64,000 nt of DNA from Liolophura sinensis (Eukaryota; Mollusca; Polyplacophora; Chitonida; Chitonidae), in NCBI RefSeq assembly GCF_032854445.1, contig NC_088303.1, forward strand, positions 26,917,501 to 26,981,500, read 5' to 3'. The position numbers were made by a program, and so were the translations under genes. Below, piece after piece: positions 9,923 to 22,728 of this stretch. Position 1 is the stretch's first letter; each line of letters starts with the position of its first letter. The notes under the pieces were generated by a model. That model ran no database searches. It was not told where the DNA came from and was given only the letters and a program-made list of their open reading frames with translations.

Positions 9923-11495
9923 CTCCTACGTTAAACCCCTTCATGCTCCCGTTCACTGGGCCCGCCAGCTCATAGTTGCTGTTTTGTTCCACAGAATCGT
10001 GAGCTGGATCCAGAGGCTCTACCCAATCATATGCCTGTATAACTTTTTGGGAAATTTTTTTACAGTTTTTTGGCACCTTATTGCCATGCTTGTTTATACC
10101 CTTGTTTGCCTGCCCCTCTGACACATGCAATGGAATACGATCATGCTCATCGTCCGAATCAGACGACACATTGCCCTTGGCACCAGAGGCACCAAACCCA
10201 GCCAACCAGCTACGCTGAAGCGTGCCAATCTCTCTAGTAATATCTAGTATACCTTCTTCAGCCAAACACTCAATAACGGTTGCCACATCATCGTACCCAT
10301 CACCTCCTTCTGAGTCGCCAGATTCGTCACTACTGATGTCATTCACTAGTCCTTCAAGGACAGCCAACTTCTCCAGAAGTGTTTCTGGAAATTCCAGATT
10401 TTCATCCGATTTACTGACTTTGCTGTCCTGTCGTTCGTCTCTAGTTTCACACTGCTTTATTAACCTCTGCACAAAATCTCCCCTTGGACTGACCTTCGCT
10501 TGGTTTTCTTCTTTCACAGCTTTGTCGTTCTTCACACTTTTCTGTTTAGCTCTAACTGGTTTATCCTCTTTGACTTCTGGTTTCCTCTGATCTGTGGTTT
10601 TAGTGTCTGTTGATTTTTTAGGGATACCATTTACTTCAGGTTTTTCTTTTTTAACACTTTTTGAGGTATCTGATGCTTTTGTAAGGTTTGTAATTTTGGT
10701 TTCACGTCTAAAAGGGGCAGTCTGTGCAGGCTGGATTGCACTTGACCTGCGAGAGTTATCTTTTTCACTCACAGATAATCTAGAAGCTTTACAATCAGCA
10801 GATTTCCCAATAACGACAGTTTCCTCTTTTTTGGAACCAGTTGCTTGGTTGACAGATTTCAACTTCACTTTCCAAGGAGGATCATTTGTTTTCTTCTCAG
10901 CTTTAAGTTCCGATGCGAATTTCTCTACTTTGGCCTTGTCCAGTTTAATCTCACCTGTGATTGGGTCATAAGAACTTGTTGGATTCTTTTGGGAAGCTCG
11001 AGACTGGTGGAATGAGGTTCGTGAAAAGCTTGACAGCTCTTCAGATGCAGATGAAACATTTGCATTTTTGGCATTAGATTTTGTTTTTTCCTTGGAAACA
11101 CTGCTTTCTTTGGAAAGTGTAAATACTCCAATTTTGATCTCATTAATCTTGCTTTGGCCAGCTCCTTGTGAACTTTTACCTCTGACTGAAGTCTTAGCCG
11201 AAGATGAGCTGGATGAAGTGCTGCTTAAAGGCCTCGAAATACCTTTGTCCAACCTGGGGGAGATTTTCTTTTCACTGGGGACTTCATCTTTTCCAAAAAC
11301 ATTCTTCAGCCTTTCCACCTGTGACTTGCTCTTCTCAGAGTCTGGGTCTTCCTTTGATGTGGTAATGACAGAGTTGGCTCCCCTGTCCAGGGTGAGGTTT
11401 TTACCAATCGGTTTCAGAGAAACCCCAAAAGGGTTAGGTTTTTCACCAGCGGCTCCTGCAGTAGATTTTGATGCTGGGTTCTTACTCTTAGACAT
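9923..11495 (-). CDS. Exon 1 of the large minus-strand gene: disordered Ser/Lys-rich N-terminus
   Basis: An uninterrupted frame of 524 codons starts at ATG 11495; a TAG lies in frame 24 nt upstream, which supports this start. It ends at donor GGAG|GTATTT, just before a TAA. The protein opens with low-complexity Ser/Lys sequence and a NPFGVSLKP motif (residues 21-29). A conserved-looking block, DPITGEIKLDKAKVEKF with PPWKVKLK, lies around residues 175-210. After long Lys/Ser-rich stretches come a Leu-rich helix with an acidic patch (SSDESGDSEGGDGYDD, roughly residues 385-400) and a helix, ITREIGTLQRSWLAGF. The type is an intracellular scaffold with no signal peptide or membrane segment. I do not recognise the family. 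Confidence 0.88.
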
Positions 11496-12565
11496 GACTG
11501 TCTCTTCAATAAGAAACTAAGTTCACACTCTGATAATGATTTCAGATCCCCCATTCCCTTGAAAAAACTCTGTCCGGGTGTGCACGCACATTACTACTGT
11601 CAAATCCTATACTAGCAACAGATAACAAATCTGTCCATGATTATAAATATGCCAAAAGCTTGATCAGAGGCACATTATTTCTTCCCACAGATGATGTAAG
11701 AATAGTACGGTAACCTTGAACAACACGTGACACCAGCACACTTGGTAGGGACAGATGATGCAGTGGTCTTCTTAATGATATTCAATCTGGAACTCTGCAA
11801 AATACAAAAAAAAAACCAACTCAGGTGTGTATTACAAATGAACAGACAATGAATCCTATATTTAGTGAATACAACATGCATAGTTTATATCTCTTCTATG
11901 ATGAAGTCACATGCATCTGTATTTATAACTCAGCATTAATCAAACTGTGTAGGGTACATATGTTTTAACGGCCAACATGTAGTATTACCGGTACATCCAG
12001 AGAAAGGTTCATGTAAAATGCAAACGTTTGCAAAACTAAATTTCTGTACCATTCATGTTTATTTTATGCAAACGATCATGTTGACTGAATAAATAATTTG
12101 ACTTGAGCCATTCTAAGAAAAGGTAAATGTAACCTCTGAGCTGCTCTTACAAGGTGGGCTGACCTAGTCTTGACAGTGGTGAAGACCCGTAAGACCTGCA
12201 TGTGTGTACAGGCATGGTCTCAGCCTGCACATACCTGTACTGATGTACATGTAATAAAGAGAATAGCCTCTTTGGGGAATTTACACTGACAGCAGAGGAT
12301 ACATTGACATATATACCTCCTCGACAGATATAGTGGTAGACATGGTAAAGGTACACCAGTACAGTCTTGCAAACTTTTAGAATTCGGCCTAGTTTGCATC
12401 ATTATCAGCGTCAGTCAAGCATGACCTGAGACTGACAAACACTTTTCTTATGTATTAAAGCCTAATGCTCAGGTCTACTTGTACAGTGCCCTATTTTAAT
12501 ATCAGACATTCAAGTGCAAAAATGCATGTTTTTTTTTTTTTGTAAAATACATTTGTACATTTATA
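11496..12565. other. Upstream region of the large gene; possible 5' UTR, otherwise nothing clear
   Basis: An acceptor-like GTATTTTGCAG near 11796 (minus strand) could begin a non-coding exon, but no clean donor partner was found. No TATA box or start site can be assigned. Confidence 0.35.
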
Positions 12566-12722
12566 TACCCTAATTCTTCAACCTTTTCAACCACCTCAGC
12601 AACCAATACTTTCAAACTTTCTAAGAGAACTTAAGAGGTGTAGAGAAATAATTCACAGTGTTAGGAAGCTTGCATCTTTTGTGCAATAGTGTTTTAGAGG
12701 TTGAAAAGGTTGAAAATTTACA
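12566..12722. mobile_element. MITE-like element, family A
   Basis: The left end TACCCTAATTCTTCAACC continues CTTTTCAACCACCTC. The right part GAGGTTGAAAAGGTTGAA is its inverted copy. The interior is short and non-coding. Related copies lie at 15603-15702 (partial), 17286-17490 and 32775-32989. Confidence 0.75.
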
Positions 12723-14522
12723 GCATATATCTACATACATGTACGGATGGCTCTGTGATGAGTCTACTATACAACACATGTACCAAAGCATGACATATAC
12801 TTCTAACTAACACATATCATTAAGGCCACAAAAATCTGGTAACGCCTCAAGCGCAATTAAATACCGGTGGTGGATAAACTGTAGTGTAGGTGTGCTACTG
12901 CTGGTGCAAGAATTATCATTGTGCACACTAAATATATATATCAGCACCGGTTTATAGCGAGAGAGCCACCTCAGGCACTATGCTATCAGTACCACAGTTT
13001 TGTGCTTTCCTCTTTATACAAATGACAGACTACATGTACATGACATGTTCTAGATATTTTCGTATCACGCTAGCTTTCTAATACACGGTGACATTTTTAC
13101 ACATGTATTTTCCATGACATGGCGGAAATATTGCCAAAGCGGCGTGAAGTCCTAATCATTTATGCATACATTTAGCTTATATAACACTTCCTACGTGTAC
13201 ATGGGGCCATGTGGCCTCGTGACGTTCAGCGAAATACAGGAACGGAGATTCTGTCCTCAAAAGTGCAATCTTAAAGCCAAATACATTTGTATAGCATAAA
13301 GTTTACTTTTGTCACTGAACCTTATCTTTTTCCAGTATGTACAGAATATCATCCCACATTCCAAATAAACCTTAAAACAAGTTCCTAAGGTCAACAGAAT
13401 TGTCAGAATCAGGGCAAAATTGTAAGTTCAGTGTACATGACCATATATTTTGTATGTGTTTATATGTGACTATCTTCAACAAGAGCTTGCTTCATACACT
13501 GTATGCAGGCATATATACAAGAACAGAACTTTTTGGGCAAAATAAGACTTTAAATACAACCTTTCTGCTCAAATATATGCAGGCATGTACACATGCATAG
13601 AACTTTTTTGACAAAATAAGACATCAAATACAACCTTTGCACTGAAATATATATACGCAAGTACTGTATGTATTTAATTCAAGAGAACATAAGAATGACA
13701 TGGTTCTCAATTTTTGTGCTTTTATAACTTGCTGATGCTGTACACTTAATGTCACAGAGTAAATGTCTTAAAGCTGTTCAAAGTGTCTAGAATCATTATT
13801 AATATGTTCATGTATTGTCACGTGAAATATACAAGAATATATTACAGAATTTTACTTCCTTAAATCAATAATGTTTCCTTGTATTTATAGGGCACAGAAA
13901 ATTAAGTGCATTTCACTTAAATTAAGAGACATTGTCTGTACATGTATAGGGTTGTATAATTTGGCTGATGATGGTTAATTTAATCACTTGACACGTATGC
14001 TGTGATATGCACTCAGAATGTCAGTGACTATAACACATACAGATCTGAAAATAAATACAACGTTCCAGTGTCTGTAGCTTATTCTATTATCATCATGTGT
14101 AAATTGCTAGGACAGAGAGAGTTTTCTACTGACAATTGGATGAGTAGTCATTCAGCCCTGACGGGTTAATTATCACAGATTATTTATATATATATGTGTG
14201 TGTGTGTGTGTATACTTATATATATAAATATATATATATATCTAGCTATGTAGGTACAATCAACAGGTAAGTATTGTCAAGTGCAGATGTATGCTTCAGG
14301 AAATATTCATGCATACACGTGTATATCAGTACAGACAGAAATTCTGTACATGCAGTTCAATCAGTACTTCTAGTTGACAGCTACACACATGCCACTAATA
14401 TACATTAGTACACTGTGTGGGATATTTTACTTTTAAATTATTCTTGATATTACAATGCATGTTATGCCATATTAAAGCATACTTGTGATATTTGTGATTT
14501 CTGCATTTCTCTAAAAGCTAAA
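12723..14522. other. No gene seen; AT-rich sequence with a TG/TA microsatellite
   Basis: The region has many TACATGTA palindromes and a compound (TG)n/(TA)n tract at about 14185-14245. A SINE-tail-like piece near 13117-13160 resembles the tails at 41080 and 61150. Confidence 0.5.
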
Positions 14523-14743
14523 TACCCTAATTCTTCTAATTTTTGGGATGGACAGTCATAATGTTGAAAGTAGAATATTACATTTCTTTAATGTCCGTTA
14601 GGGAAAGTGAAGATGTGAATATATTGTTCACTAGATGGACAAACCATGTGAGAAAAAAGAAAATCAATATTCCCGCTACAGTTACAAATATATTGGCTAA
14701 AATGAGGAGAGCAGGTGTCCCAAAAATTAGAAGAAATTGGGTA
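14523..14743. mobile_element. MITE-like element, family B, well preserved
   Basis: The terminal inverted repeats are 26 bp: the left one begins TACCCTAATTCTTCTAAT and the right one ends AGAAGAAATTGGGTA, differing at only two or three positions. If the outer TA is the target duplication, the element proper begins CCCTAATTCTTC, which would suit a Tc1/mariner-type mover. The small open frame inside has no recognisable product. Confidence 0.85.
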
Positions 14744-15602
14744 CTTCAGGCTGCTGATAATTCTTTGTTTCTCAGGAGTCTGACCATTCTTAATGCTTAC
14801 CAAGATATGTTTATTAATTTAAATGTTAAATAAAGACTGTTTTAGGAAATAAAAATACAAGTTTGTCTGATGCGCAACAAACAGCTGCTGAATTAAAATA
14901 TTTATATGAAATTTCAGATCAATAGCATATTTTTTTTTTTATTAACCTACAGTCATGACAGTACATGCGGGTTGTGTTGTACTTCAAGTTTGCAAAACAA
15001 ATATATATATATTGAAAATGATTATATGTAATTACATGTATTACTTACGGCACCTATGATTTTGATCAATTTAAAACACATGCAGTAGCTAAGAGTTAAA
15101 AGATGTCTTGAGTTTATAAAACACATACAATAGTCCCTTTTAAATCTGTTTCAAATGTATAGGTAAGTTTGTGAGTCACTTGCCAAAGATCAGTGGTCTA
15201 ATCTAGGTACTACGGATTCCTTGACTCATAAAGCTAATTCTTGAGTAAGGTGTTAATCACCAATATCATAAAATAGAATAAATATATAAAATCAACCACA
15301 AGGTAGAGCTGTATATGTGTATGAAGTGTGAAGTTTGCCACAAGGTTTAGTCATACAGAAGGATGGCTTGCCTACTACAGTACATGTTCACCATTCACAA
15401 CATCAAGAGTGGTGACCTAGTCACTGATGCTCTGTGGTTGTGAGGCTATATATGTAAGTAAGTAGGTGTCTACTTAAAGTCACCAACCTATGGCATATCT
15501 ACAGGTAAGATTTACAAGTATTCCTCAATGCTGCAAAGAGTTCAACAATTCAGAGTTGGTGTAGAGTTCAGATTAAAAGGTAATTGCAAAGAGGAAATTT
15601 GC

Positions 15603-15702
15603 AACCTTTTCAACCACCTCAGCAACCAATACTTTCAAACTTTCTAAGAGAACCAATACTTTCAAACTTTCTAAGAGAACTAATACTTTCAAACTTTCAT
15701 AG
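15603..15702. mobile_element. Family A element, left part only, internally tandem
   Basis: The left-end sequence AACCTTTTCAACCACCTCAG is followed by three head-to-tail copies of a ~27-bp segment (AATACTTTCAAACTTTC plus spacer). The right end is absent. Confidence 0.7.
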
Positions 15703-15855
15703 GCTGAAATAACTCAAGCACATGCTGGACTTGGTTAAAAACCATTAAAAGAAACCAAGGACTACACATGCAAATGTATCTGACACTGATTTACAGTCTA
15801 CATTTTATATCACACAGCTTCGGTTAATATATGTATTTAGTTGATCAGCCTTATG

Positions 15856-15995
15856 TGGGAAAGTCTGACAGCAACCTGCAGAGGGTCCTGGGTTCATTCG
15901 GGCTCTGCCTGGTTTCTTCCCACTGTAATGCTGGCCGTGATCTTACAAGTGAAATATTCTTCAGTATGGCGTAAAACACCAATCATGCTGTTAAA
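15856..15995 (+). repeat. SINE family 1, 3' part
   Basis: It matches the body and tail of the full copy at 49091-49365, including CAGCAACCTGC and AAGTGAAATATTCTT, and ends in GGCGTAAAACACCAATCA. Confidence 0.8.
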
Positions 15996-16149
15996 CGCCA
16001 TATACAATTTTCCTCTTATAATATACACTGGAGTTGGTTTTGTTGCTGGAGAAAACTGTTGTGCTCTGAAAATGAAACTTGCCCTGACAAATTTTTACAC
16101 TACACTATAAATTTTATACACCACATTTACTAGTCTAAAAGAACTTGTG

Positions 16150-16325
16150 GTACTCAACGAGCTAATGTTAGACTGCACAAAGAGTCACCGTGAACTGCAT
16201 ACTGTCACCAAGGTCCCATTGATAGTCAGTGCAGAAAAATTTCCTTATCCAAGGCTACGATTGAACTCACACCTCATCAACCCTAGCAATTGAAAGTGTC
16301 TTGTTAAACCACTTGGGCACAACCT
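16150..16325 (-). repeat. tRNA-like SINE (family 4), single copy here
   Basis: On the minus strand an A-box-like CCCAAGTGGTTTAACAAG and a B-box-like GTGAGTTCAATCG are spaced as in a tRNA, followed by unrelated sequence. No second copy was found in the window, so the family assignment is tentative. Confidence 0.5.
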
Positions 16326-17285
16326 GCTAAAAGGCTGCGTTAGTATAGACACTGAAGGTTAGGAAAATATGAGGTATTATGTTACCTGAGACATTAACAC
16401 ACTAATTAGACTAGTGTCAAGTAAGGGCACGCTTAACTTGACGGAGATCAGGTGATTTATCAATGAAGTGTAAAAAAAGTCATGGACGGGATAATCACAT
16501 CAGCCACATCAGTGTGATACATCAGGACTGGGTACAGGTATATGGATATACATGTACTAAGAGATTTTCTTTCACAAATCAAGCAGATTTACATGTACCT
16601 ACATTACACGTAGAAAATCTCAACAAAACTTAACAGATATGGAAATAAATTCTTCTCAAAGACAAATTTTATTTGACATATTTTTTACTAGACATACAAA
16701 CAAATTCTACCAGGAGTTGGCTTCCAACCACTCCTACACCCCATGAGGTATCAAGGTCAGGGATATATTAAAGACCAAAGATACTATGAAAAATTGAGAA
16801 CCATTTCATTGAAAGAAGCTATACATTTCAGCCATATTTCCAGTATTGTGGAATAATTACTGGTCTTGCTCATGAGAGAAAGAACATCTGTGGTGGAGAG
16901 TGATACTTATCATTAAGACAGAGATATGAATATTCATTTATCTCCCCTATTTATGCAAATGACTTAGAATAATAGGCAGAGTTTATAACTTTATAATTCT
17001 GTGATAATATCAAACTGTTAACTTGTGATATAAAGAAAATCTCTCTCAATATTTTGTTAAATACAGCATTGCTATCTGTACCATGACGTCACTATACATC
17101 AGTATCAAAATGTTTTCTTAAAAAATTTTAACCTTGTTTATAATACAGAGCTTCAGAAATTTTATGAACTGATGCTTCATGGCGGCTTCAAATGCTGCAG
17201 TTAAAATGAAACATACTAAAATATGATTCAATAGTAGTTCTTTGAACATTTACAACTGGTTTTCTCAGAAAACTCCTTGTTGTGT
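16326..17285. other. No gene seen
   Basis: AT-rich sequence without a supported coding frame or recognised repeat. Confidence 0.5.
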
Positions 17286-17490
17286 TACCCTCATTCTTCA
17301 ACCGTTTCAACTGCCTGTGCAATCAATATTTCACCGTTCTGAGAGAACTATGGCGGCATACATTTTATTATGAAGACTGCATCTTTAATGACACAAACAA
17401 ATCATGGCATCATTTTCAGTTTCATAACTGTATGCATAAATTTCACTGAAAATAAAAGGGCTTTAGAGGTTGAAAATGTTGAAGATTCAC
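17286..17490. mobile_element. MITE-like element, family A
   Basis: It begins TACCCTCATTCTTCAACCG and ends GAGGTTGAAAATGTTGAAGA. It shares the CTGAGAGAACTAT and GACACAAACAAA interior motifs with the copy at 32775-32989. Confidence 0.75.
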
Positions 17491-17859
17491 ACACATCCGC
17501 CTTCATGTATATGCATGTTACAGAGACACTGTTGTCAATTGTGTTGGGTGGTATACGTATGTTGTACTCGAATATGTACCTGAAGAGAATTTGTTAGAGG
17601 TCTCTAGAGCTGTTCATTGAGTAGACTGGCAAAAAGAGTTAGCCTGCCATGAGTACATGTACACCTAAACATGTGTGACTGATCTGGCATACACAACGGA
17701 CCTACAAGTCCATGTATGATGGGGAGAGCTTCATTTACACCTGATATTATGCGAGAGTCCATCTGGACTATACCAGTACACATCACACGGCAAAGGTGAA
17801 CACATGTTTAAGCACATACTGATTTATTTATTTTATCAGTTTGTTGTTCAGTTCCCTTA

Positions 17860-18090
17860 TCAAGAAGTCTTCACGTATACACTGGCAGTCATCTTAATGG
17901 AGGAAAGAAAATTTTGTTTAATACTGGCCGATTTTCCTGTGTGTGATGACTTGCATGTCGTACTGTTTGACGACAAGTAGTACTCATAGTTAAGGTAGTC
18001 TTTGGCAAATGGCCTCATGAGCATGGTTGACAAGGCGCCTCGGACAATGAGAGTGGAGCAATCAGGGGTTTCCGTGTCCATCGTTGAGAT
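17860..18090 (-). CDS. Candidate terminal coding exon, unrecognised product
   Basis: Open on the minus strand from an acceptor-like TAAATAG at 18092 to a TGA at 17860, with overlapping AATAAA signals about 30 nt further on. The first ATG (18081) gives 73 residues that begin MDTETPDCSTLIVRGALSTM and include FAKDYLNYEYYLSS. The composition looks like a hydrophilic C-terminal tail. It lies ~1 kb downstream of the membrane-protein segment at 19043-19336 on the same strand and could belong to a related transcript, but I cannot join them by phase. Confidence 0.33.
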   Translation of the reverse strand: MSTMDTETPDCSTLIVRGALSTMLMRPFAKDYLNYEYYLSSNSTTCKSSHTGKSASIKQNFLSSIKMTASVYVKTS

Positions 18091-19042
18091 CTATTTATAG
18101 ATTAGCATTGTCTGAATGTCCTCCTTCCTAATAACCTTAAAATTTCTCAAGTACAATCACAAGTAGTACCGTCAACTACATACATGTACAAATGTCCTGT
18201 CCAAGCTACACTATCTGGACTATAGCCAGCAAAGTCATGGACCATACTAAACACTGTGTAGCTAAACTATTAAATATATAAATAATTCAACATTCTTACG
18301 ATTATGTATTAAAATAGTGATGTATTTCAATTAAAATGCAAGCTTATGCTAAATCCACTTCTGATTCTGTTCATTAACAATTCTAAAGCTCTTATTAAAT
18401 TACTTAATCCTGCGATGTATGTACATCACATGTACATGTATATATAATTTTTACAGCTTATGTTAACTTACATACATGTGTATTGTACATATAGATAAAG
18501 GTTACATTAACTTATACAAATCCTAATTATTAATATTGAAGACAATCATTTTGGTTTTCAGAAATGCTGTCCTTCATTGTGGCAATTCCGTACAAAATGA
18601 TTTAGACAGTTCCAATTAAACATTTACATGTAATACATATTTTATTTGACGTAAAAATCTACCCCAAAAAGTCCATTATAAGAGGCAAATACATGCAAAG
18701 TTCCTAAAATAATACTTTTTACTCTATATACACATAGAGGTAAAGCTCAGAGATGAGAGATTAACTCTTAACAACACATTTTTCATAGCTGATGTAGACC
18801 ATTCAAACACAAAGTCTGCTGGCAGACATGTTACAAACTTCTGCATATGACAGAGCAAATTTCAATGCAATTTATGCATAATTTTGATCTAATTTTGGAA
18901 ATAAAATCTTATACACAGCATATATATACACATGTACAATCTATGCCTGTTTGAACACAAAAAATACCTGTGTACATACACATCATTTCAGACAATAATC
19001 TTTTAAAAGTTTACAATGTGTATTTTCCTAATTAAAGCATCA

Positions 19043-19336
19043 TCATCCACCTTTTGTCAGGACAATCCTGACAAAGCCCATATAAGACAACCAACAGATT
19101 ATTACAAAAAGCCCTAGTAATTGGCCAAGGACTATGTACATGTTGGCATGATACTATAATGCACTACGATGTAAATGACTGACCACAGACGTAGCTTCTC
19201 AAAACTTGGAACCTGGATATGCCCGATGACAAGCACAACCAAAGTTACGAGAGTATTTATCAAAATCAGGGTAATTAAAATCCATGTAATTACAAGTATA
19301 AAGTTAGAGCCAAGTAAATTTAACAAAAATGTTAAT
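19043..19336 (-). pseudogene. Multi-pass membrane protein segment with an apparent frameshift
   Basis: After acceptor GGGTTTCAG the frame from 19336 reads a long hydrophobic segment (FILVITWILITLILINTLV and on) and a second one (LWSVIYIVVHYSIMP), then stops at 19132. One base out of frame, the sequence continues with a third hydrophobic segment, VLGQLLGLFVIICWLSYMGF, then VRIVLTKGG and a TGA at 19043. Three consecutive transmembrane-type helices split by a one-base shift suggest a decayed gene end or a sequencing error. I do not recognise the family, and T-rich DNA can mimic hydrophobic helices. Confidence 0.33.
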
Positions 19337-19450
19337 CTGAAACCCTCAGTTTAAAGTTTCTGGACAGGAAGTTCATAATTTCTGACTTGTATTATGGCGC
19401 TATGTTTGCATACTTCACTCCCCGAATGTTGGCGCAGGGCTTCCCTGGTG

Positions 19451-19669
19451 TGCCCTTATTCCTGAACCTTTTCGCATATGAAAGAGCAACTTTCAGTCCA
19501 ATTTATGCACATTTTTAATTTGATTTTGTAAACAAATCTACATTAGTTATAATGGTCAGTTTCAGGGATTCACAAAAAGTATATAGTTATATCGGTCTAG
19601 ACACAATAATGCCTACAAAATATGCTTGAATCAACAGTTCACAAGCGTGTGAAAAGGTGGAAGTATTAC
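19451..19669. mobile_element. Short inverted-repeat element, family C
   Basis: The left end CCTGAACCTTTTCGCATATG is matched by the right end CGTGTGAAAAGGTGGAAGTA in inverted orientation. The body is shared with 8703-8905. It has no coding capacity. Confidence 0.7.
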
Positions 19670-20118
19670 AGTATCATTTGTGACTTTAGGACAAAAAGTT
19701 TTTCACCAGATTCTTCAGCACAATTATCCAGATACAGCATTGCAAACAAAACATTTCTATGGATCCAATTCTCAAAGTCAAATTAATGGGAACCAGTTGG
19801 AATATTCTTGAGTATTTTGACCACACTGGCATAGTTTTCAAAGTTAGTTAATATATAAAACATCACAGCTAAGATAAAAAAAAAACATGCCCGGTGATGT
19901 GTAACATACAAATGTATCATTTTCTGCAAACCCTTAAACTAAATTGGAATGCACTAGATGTAACCATGTACTTCTGCATGTAATGCACATCACTTAATGA
20001 TACTGCTGGTGGATGTGAGTTGTTGACCCTAAGCAGTTTGGGCAGGATTTGGGTGAACAATGTATATGTATGGACTTAATAAACCCTTCAAATAAACATT
20101 TTGGACTTGATGACCTTG

Positions 20119-22170
20119 CCAATGAACTTTCACAAGTTTATCAACCAGCTATTGGTATAGCATCGTCCCGCAGGTCTACATGTATATGTATATAGCAGAT
20201 GAACTTTTACACGTTTATCAACCAGCTATTGGTATAGCATCGTCCCGCAGGTCTACATGTATATGTATATAGCAGATGAACTTTCACAAGTTTATCAACC
20301 AGCTATTGGTATAGCATCGTCCCGCAGGTCTACATGTATATGTATATAGCAGATGAACTTTCACAAGTTTATCAACCAGCTATTGGTATAGCATCGTCCC
20401 GCAGGTCTACATGTATATGTACATAGCAGATGAAATTTTACACGTTTATCAACCAGCTATTGGTATAGCATCGTCCCGCAGGTCTACATGTATATGTATA
20501 TAGCAGATGAACTTTCACAAGTTTATCAACCAGCTATTGGTATAGCATCGTCCCGCAGGTCTACATGTATATGTATATAGCAGATGAACTTTCACAAGTT
20601 TATCAACCAGCTATTGGTACAGCATCGTCTCGCAGGTCTACATGTATATGTATATAGCAGATGAACTTTTACACGTCTATCAACCAGCTATTGGTATAGC
20701 ATCGTCTCGCAGGTCTACATGTATATGTATATAGCAGATGAACTTTTACACGTTTATCAACCAGCTACTGGTACAGCATCGTCTCGCAGGTCTACATGTA
20801 TATGTATATAGCAGATGAACTTTTACAAGTTTATCAACCAGCTATTGGTATAGCATCGTCTCGCAGGTCTACATAGCAGATGAACTTTCACAAGTTTATC
20901 AACCAGCTATTGGTATAGCATCGTCTCGCCGGTCTACATGTATATGTATATAGCAGATGAACTTTTACACGTTTATCAACCAGCTATTGGTATAGCATCG
21001 TCTCGCAGGTCTACATGTATATGTATATAGCAGATGAACTTTTACACGTTTATCAACCAGCTATTGGTATAGCATCGTCCCGCAGGTCTACATGTATATG
21101 TATATAGCAGATGAACTTTTACATGTTTATCAACCAGCTATTGGTATAGCATCGTCCCGCAGGTCTACATGTATATGTATATAGCAGATGAACTTTCACA
21201 AGTTTATCAACCAGCTATTGGTATAGCATCGTCCCGCAGGTCTACATGTATATGTATATAGCAGATGAACTTTTACACGTTTATCAACCAGCTATTGGTA
21301 TAGCATCGTCTCGCAGGTCTACATGTATATGTATATAGCAGATGAACTTTCACAAGTTTATCAACCAGCTATTGGTATAGCATCGTCTCGCAGGTCTACA
21401 TAGCAGATAAACTTTCACAAGTTTATCAACCAGCTATTGGTACAGCATCGTCCCGCAGGTCTACATGTATATGTATATAGCAGATGAACTTTTACACGTT
21501 TATCAACCAGCTATTGGTATAGCATCGTCCCGCAGGTCTACATGTATATGTATATAGCAGATGAACTTTCACAAGTTTATCAACCAGCTATTGGTACAGC
21601 ATCGTCTCGCCGGTCTACATGTATATGTATATAGCAGATGAACTTTTACGCGTTTATCAACCAGCTATTGGTATAGCATCGTCTCGCAGGTCTACATGTA
21701 TATGTATATAGCAGATGAACTTTTACACGTTTATCAACCAGCTATTGGTATAGCATCGTCTCGCAGGTCTACATAGCAGATGAACTTTCACAAGTTTATC
21801 AACCAGCTATTGGTATAGCATCGTCTCGCAGGTCTACATGTATATGTATATAGCAGATGAACTTTCACAAGTTTATCAACCAGCTATTGGTACAGCATCG
21901 TCTCGCAGGTCTACATGTATATGTATATAGCAGATGAACTTTTACACGTTTATCAACCAGCTATTGGTATAGCATTGTCCTGCAGGTCTACATGTATATG
22001 TATATAGCAGATGAACTTTCACAAGTTTATCAACCAGCTATTGGTGTAGCATCGCCCCACAAGTCTAGATGTATATGTATATAGCAGAGGAACTTTCACA
22101 AGTTTATCAACAAGCTATTGGTATAGCATCGCCCCACAGGTCTACATGTATGTATATACCAGATGAGCTT
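20119..22170. repeat. 77-bp satellite, about 26 copies
   Basis: The phase marker TTTATCAACCAGCTATTGGT recurs every 77 bp, or every ~63 bp where ATGTATATGTAT is missing, as near 20870, 21400 and 21770. Units vary at a few fixed sites (TTTCACAAG or TTTTACACG; CGTCCCGC or CGTCTCGC), and variants form short runs, as expected from unequal exchange. The last two units are more diverged. No open frame spans it. Confidence 0.97.
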
Positions 22171-22632
22171 TGAAAACATTACAGCCCTGAACAAAATATT
22201 TCCAGACCCTTGACAACCCTAGATTAAAAATGTGTTTATACTGGGACACTACTTATGCACAGTGTATATGTCTATCCCCAAAATCACCCCAAACCGTCTT
22301 GCACCTTATACAAGCACCAGTCTAAACCATTGATAGTATACTGTTTGGACAGTCAGGTCAAAGCTAGCTGACTTGCGCATGCATGTACAAGGTACATTTG
22401 GGGACTTGCTTTACGTGTATGTTCAATGGATGTTTTGTGGGAACATACAGTGCTACCTGACACACATTTACCCTGCCCTCCTTTATAAAGCAGTTTAGTT
22501 CATGAATATATACCTCCAGACAAAATATCAGCCTACAAGGCATTAAAGCTGTAAAAAGTTTGAATAAAATTCAGTAAAATTTATTCTTACTCAGCCAAGA
22601 TCACATGCAAGTGGAAAAATTCCACCACTTTT
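22171..22632. other. No gene seen
   Basis: Unique AT-rich sequence between the satellite and a SINE fragment. Confidence 0.5.
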
Positions 22633-22728
22633 TTTTATTTGTTTATTTATTTGATTGGTGTTTTACGCCATACTCAGAATATTTCACTTATACGACAGCG
22701 GCCAGCATTATGGTGCAAGGAAACCTGT
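22633..22728 (-). repeat. SINE family 1, tail part
   Basis: Inverted tail: a TTTATTTATTTG-like tract, then GGTGTTTTACGCCATACTC and TATTTCACTTATACGAC, matching the full copy at 49091-49365 in reverse. Confidence 0.85.

Noticed and set aside
10222-11520. Long plus-strand frames (up to 150 codons)
   Set aside because: They are antisense shadows of exon 1 of the large gene, whose own frame is longer and bounded by proper signals.
14543-14833. 96-codon frame overlapping the family B element
   Set aside because: It starts inside one terminal repeat and runs through the other; no domain and not conserved in the other family B copy.
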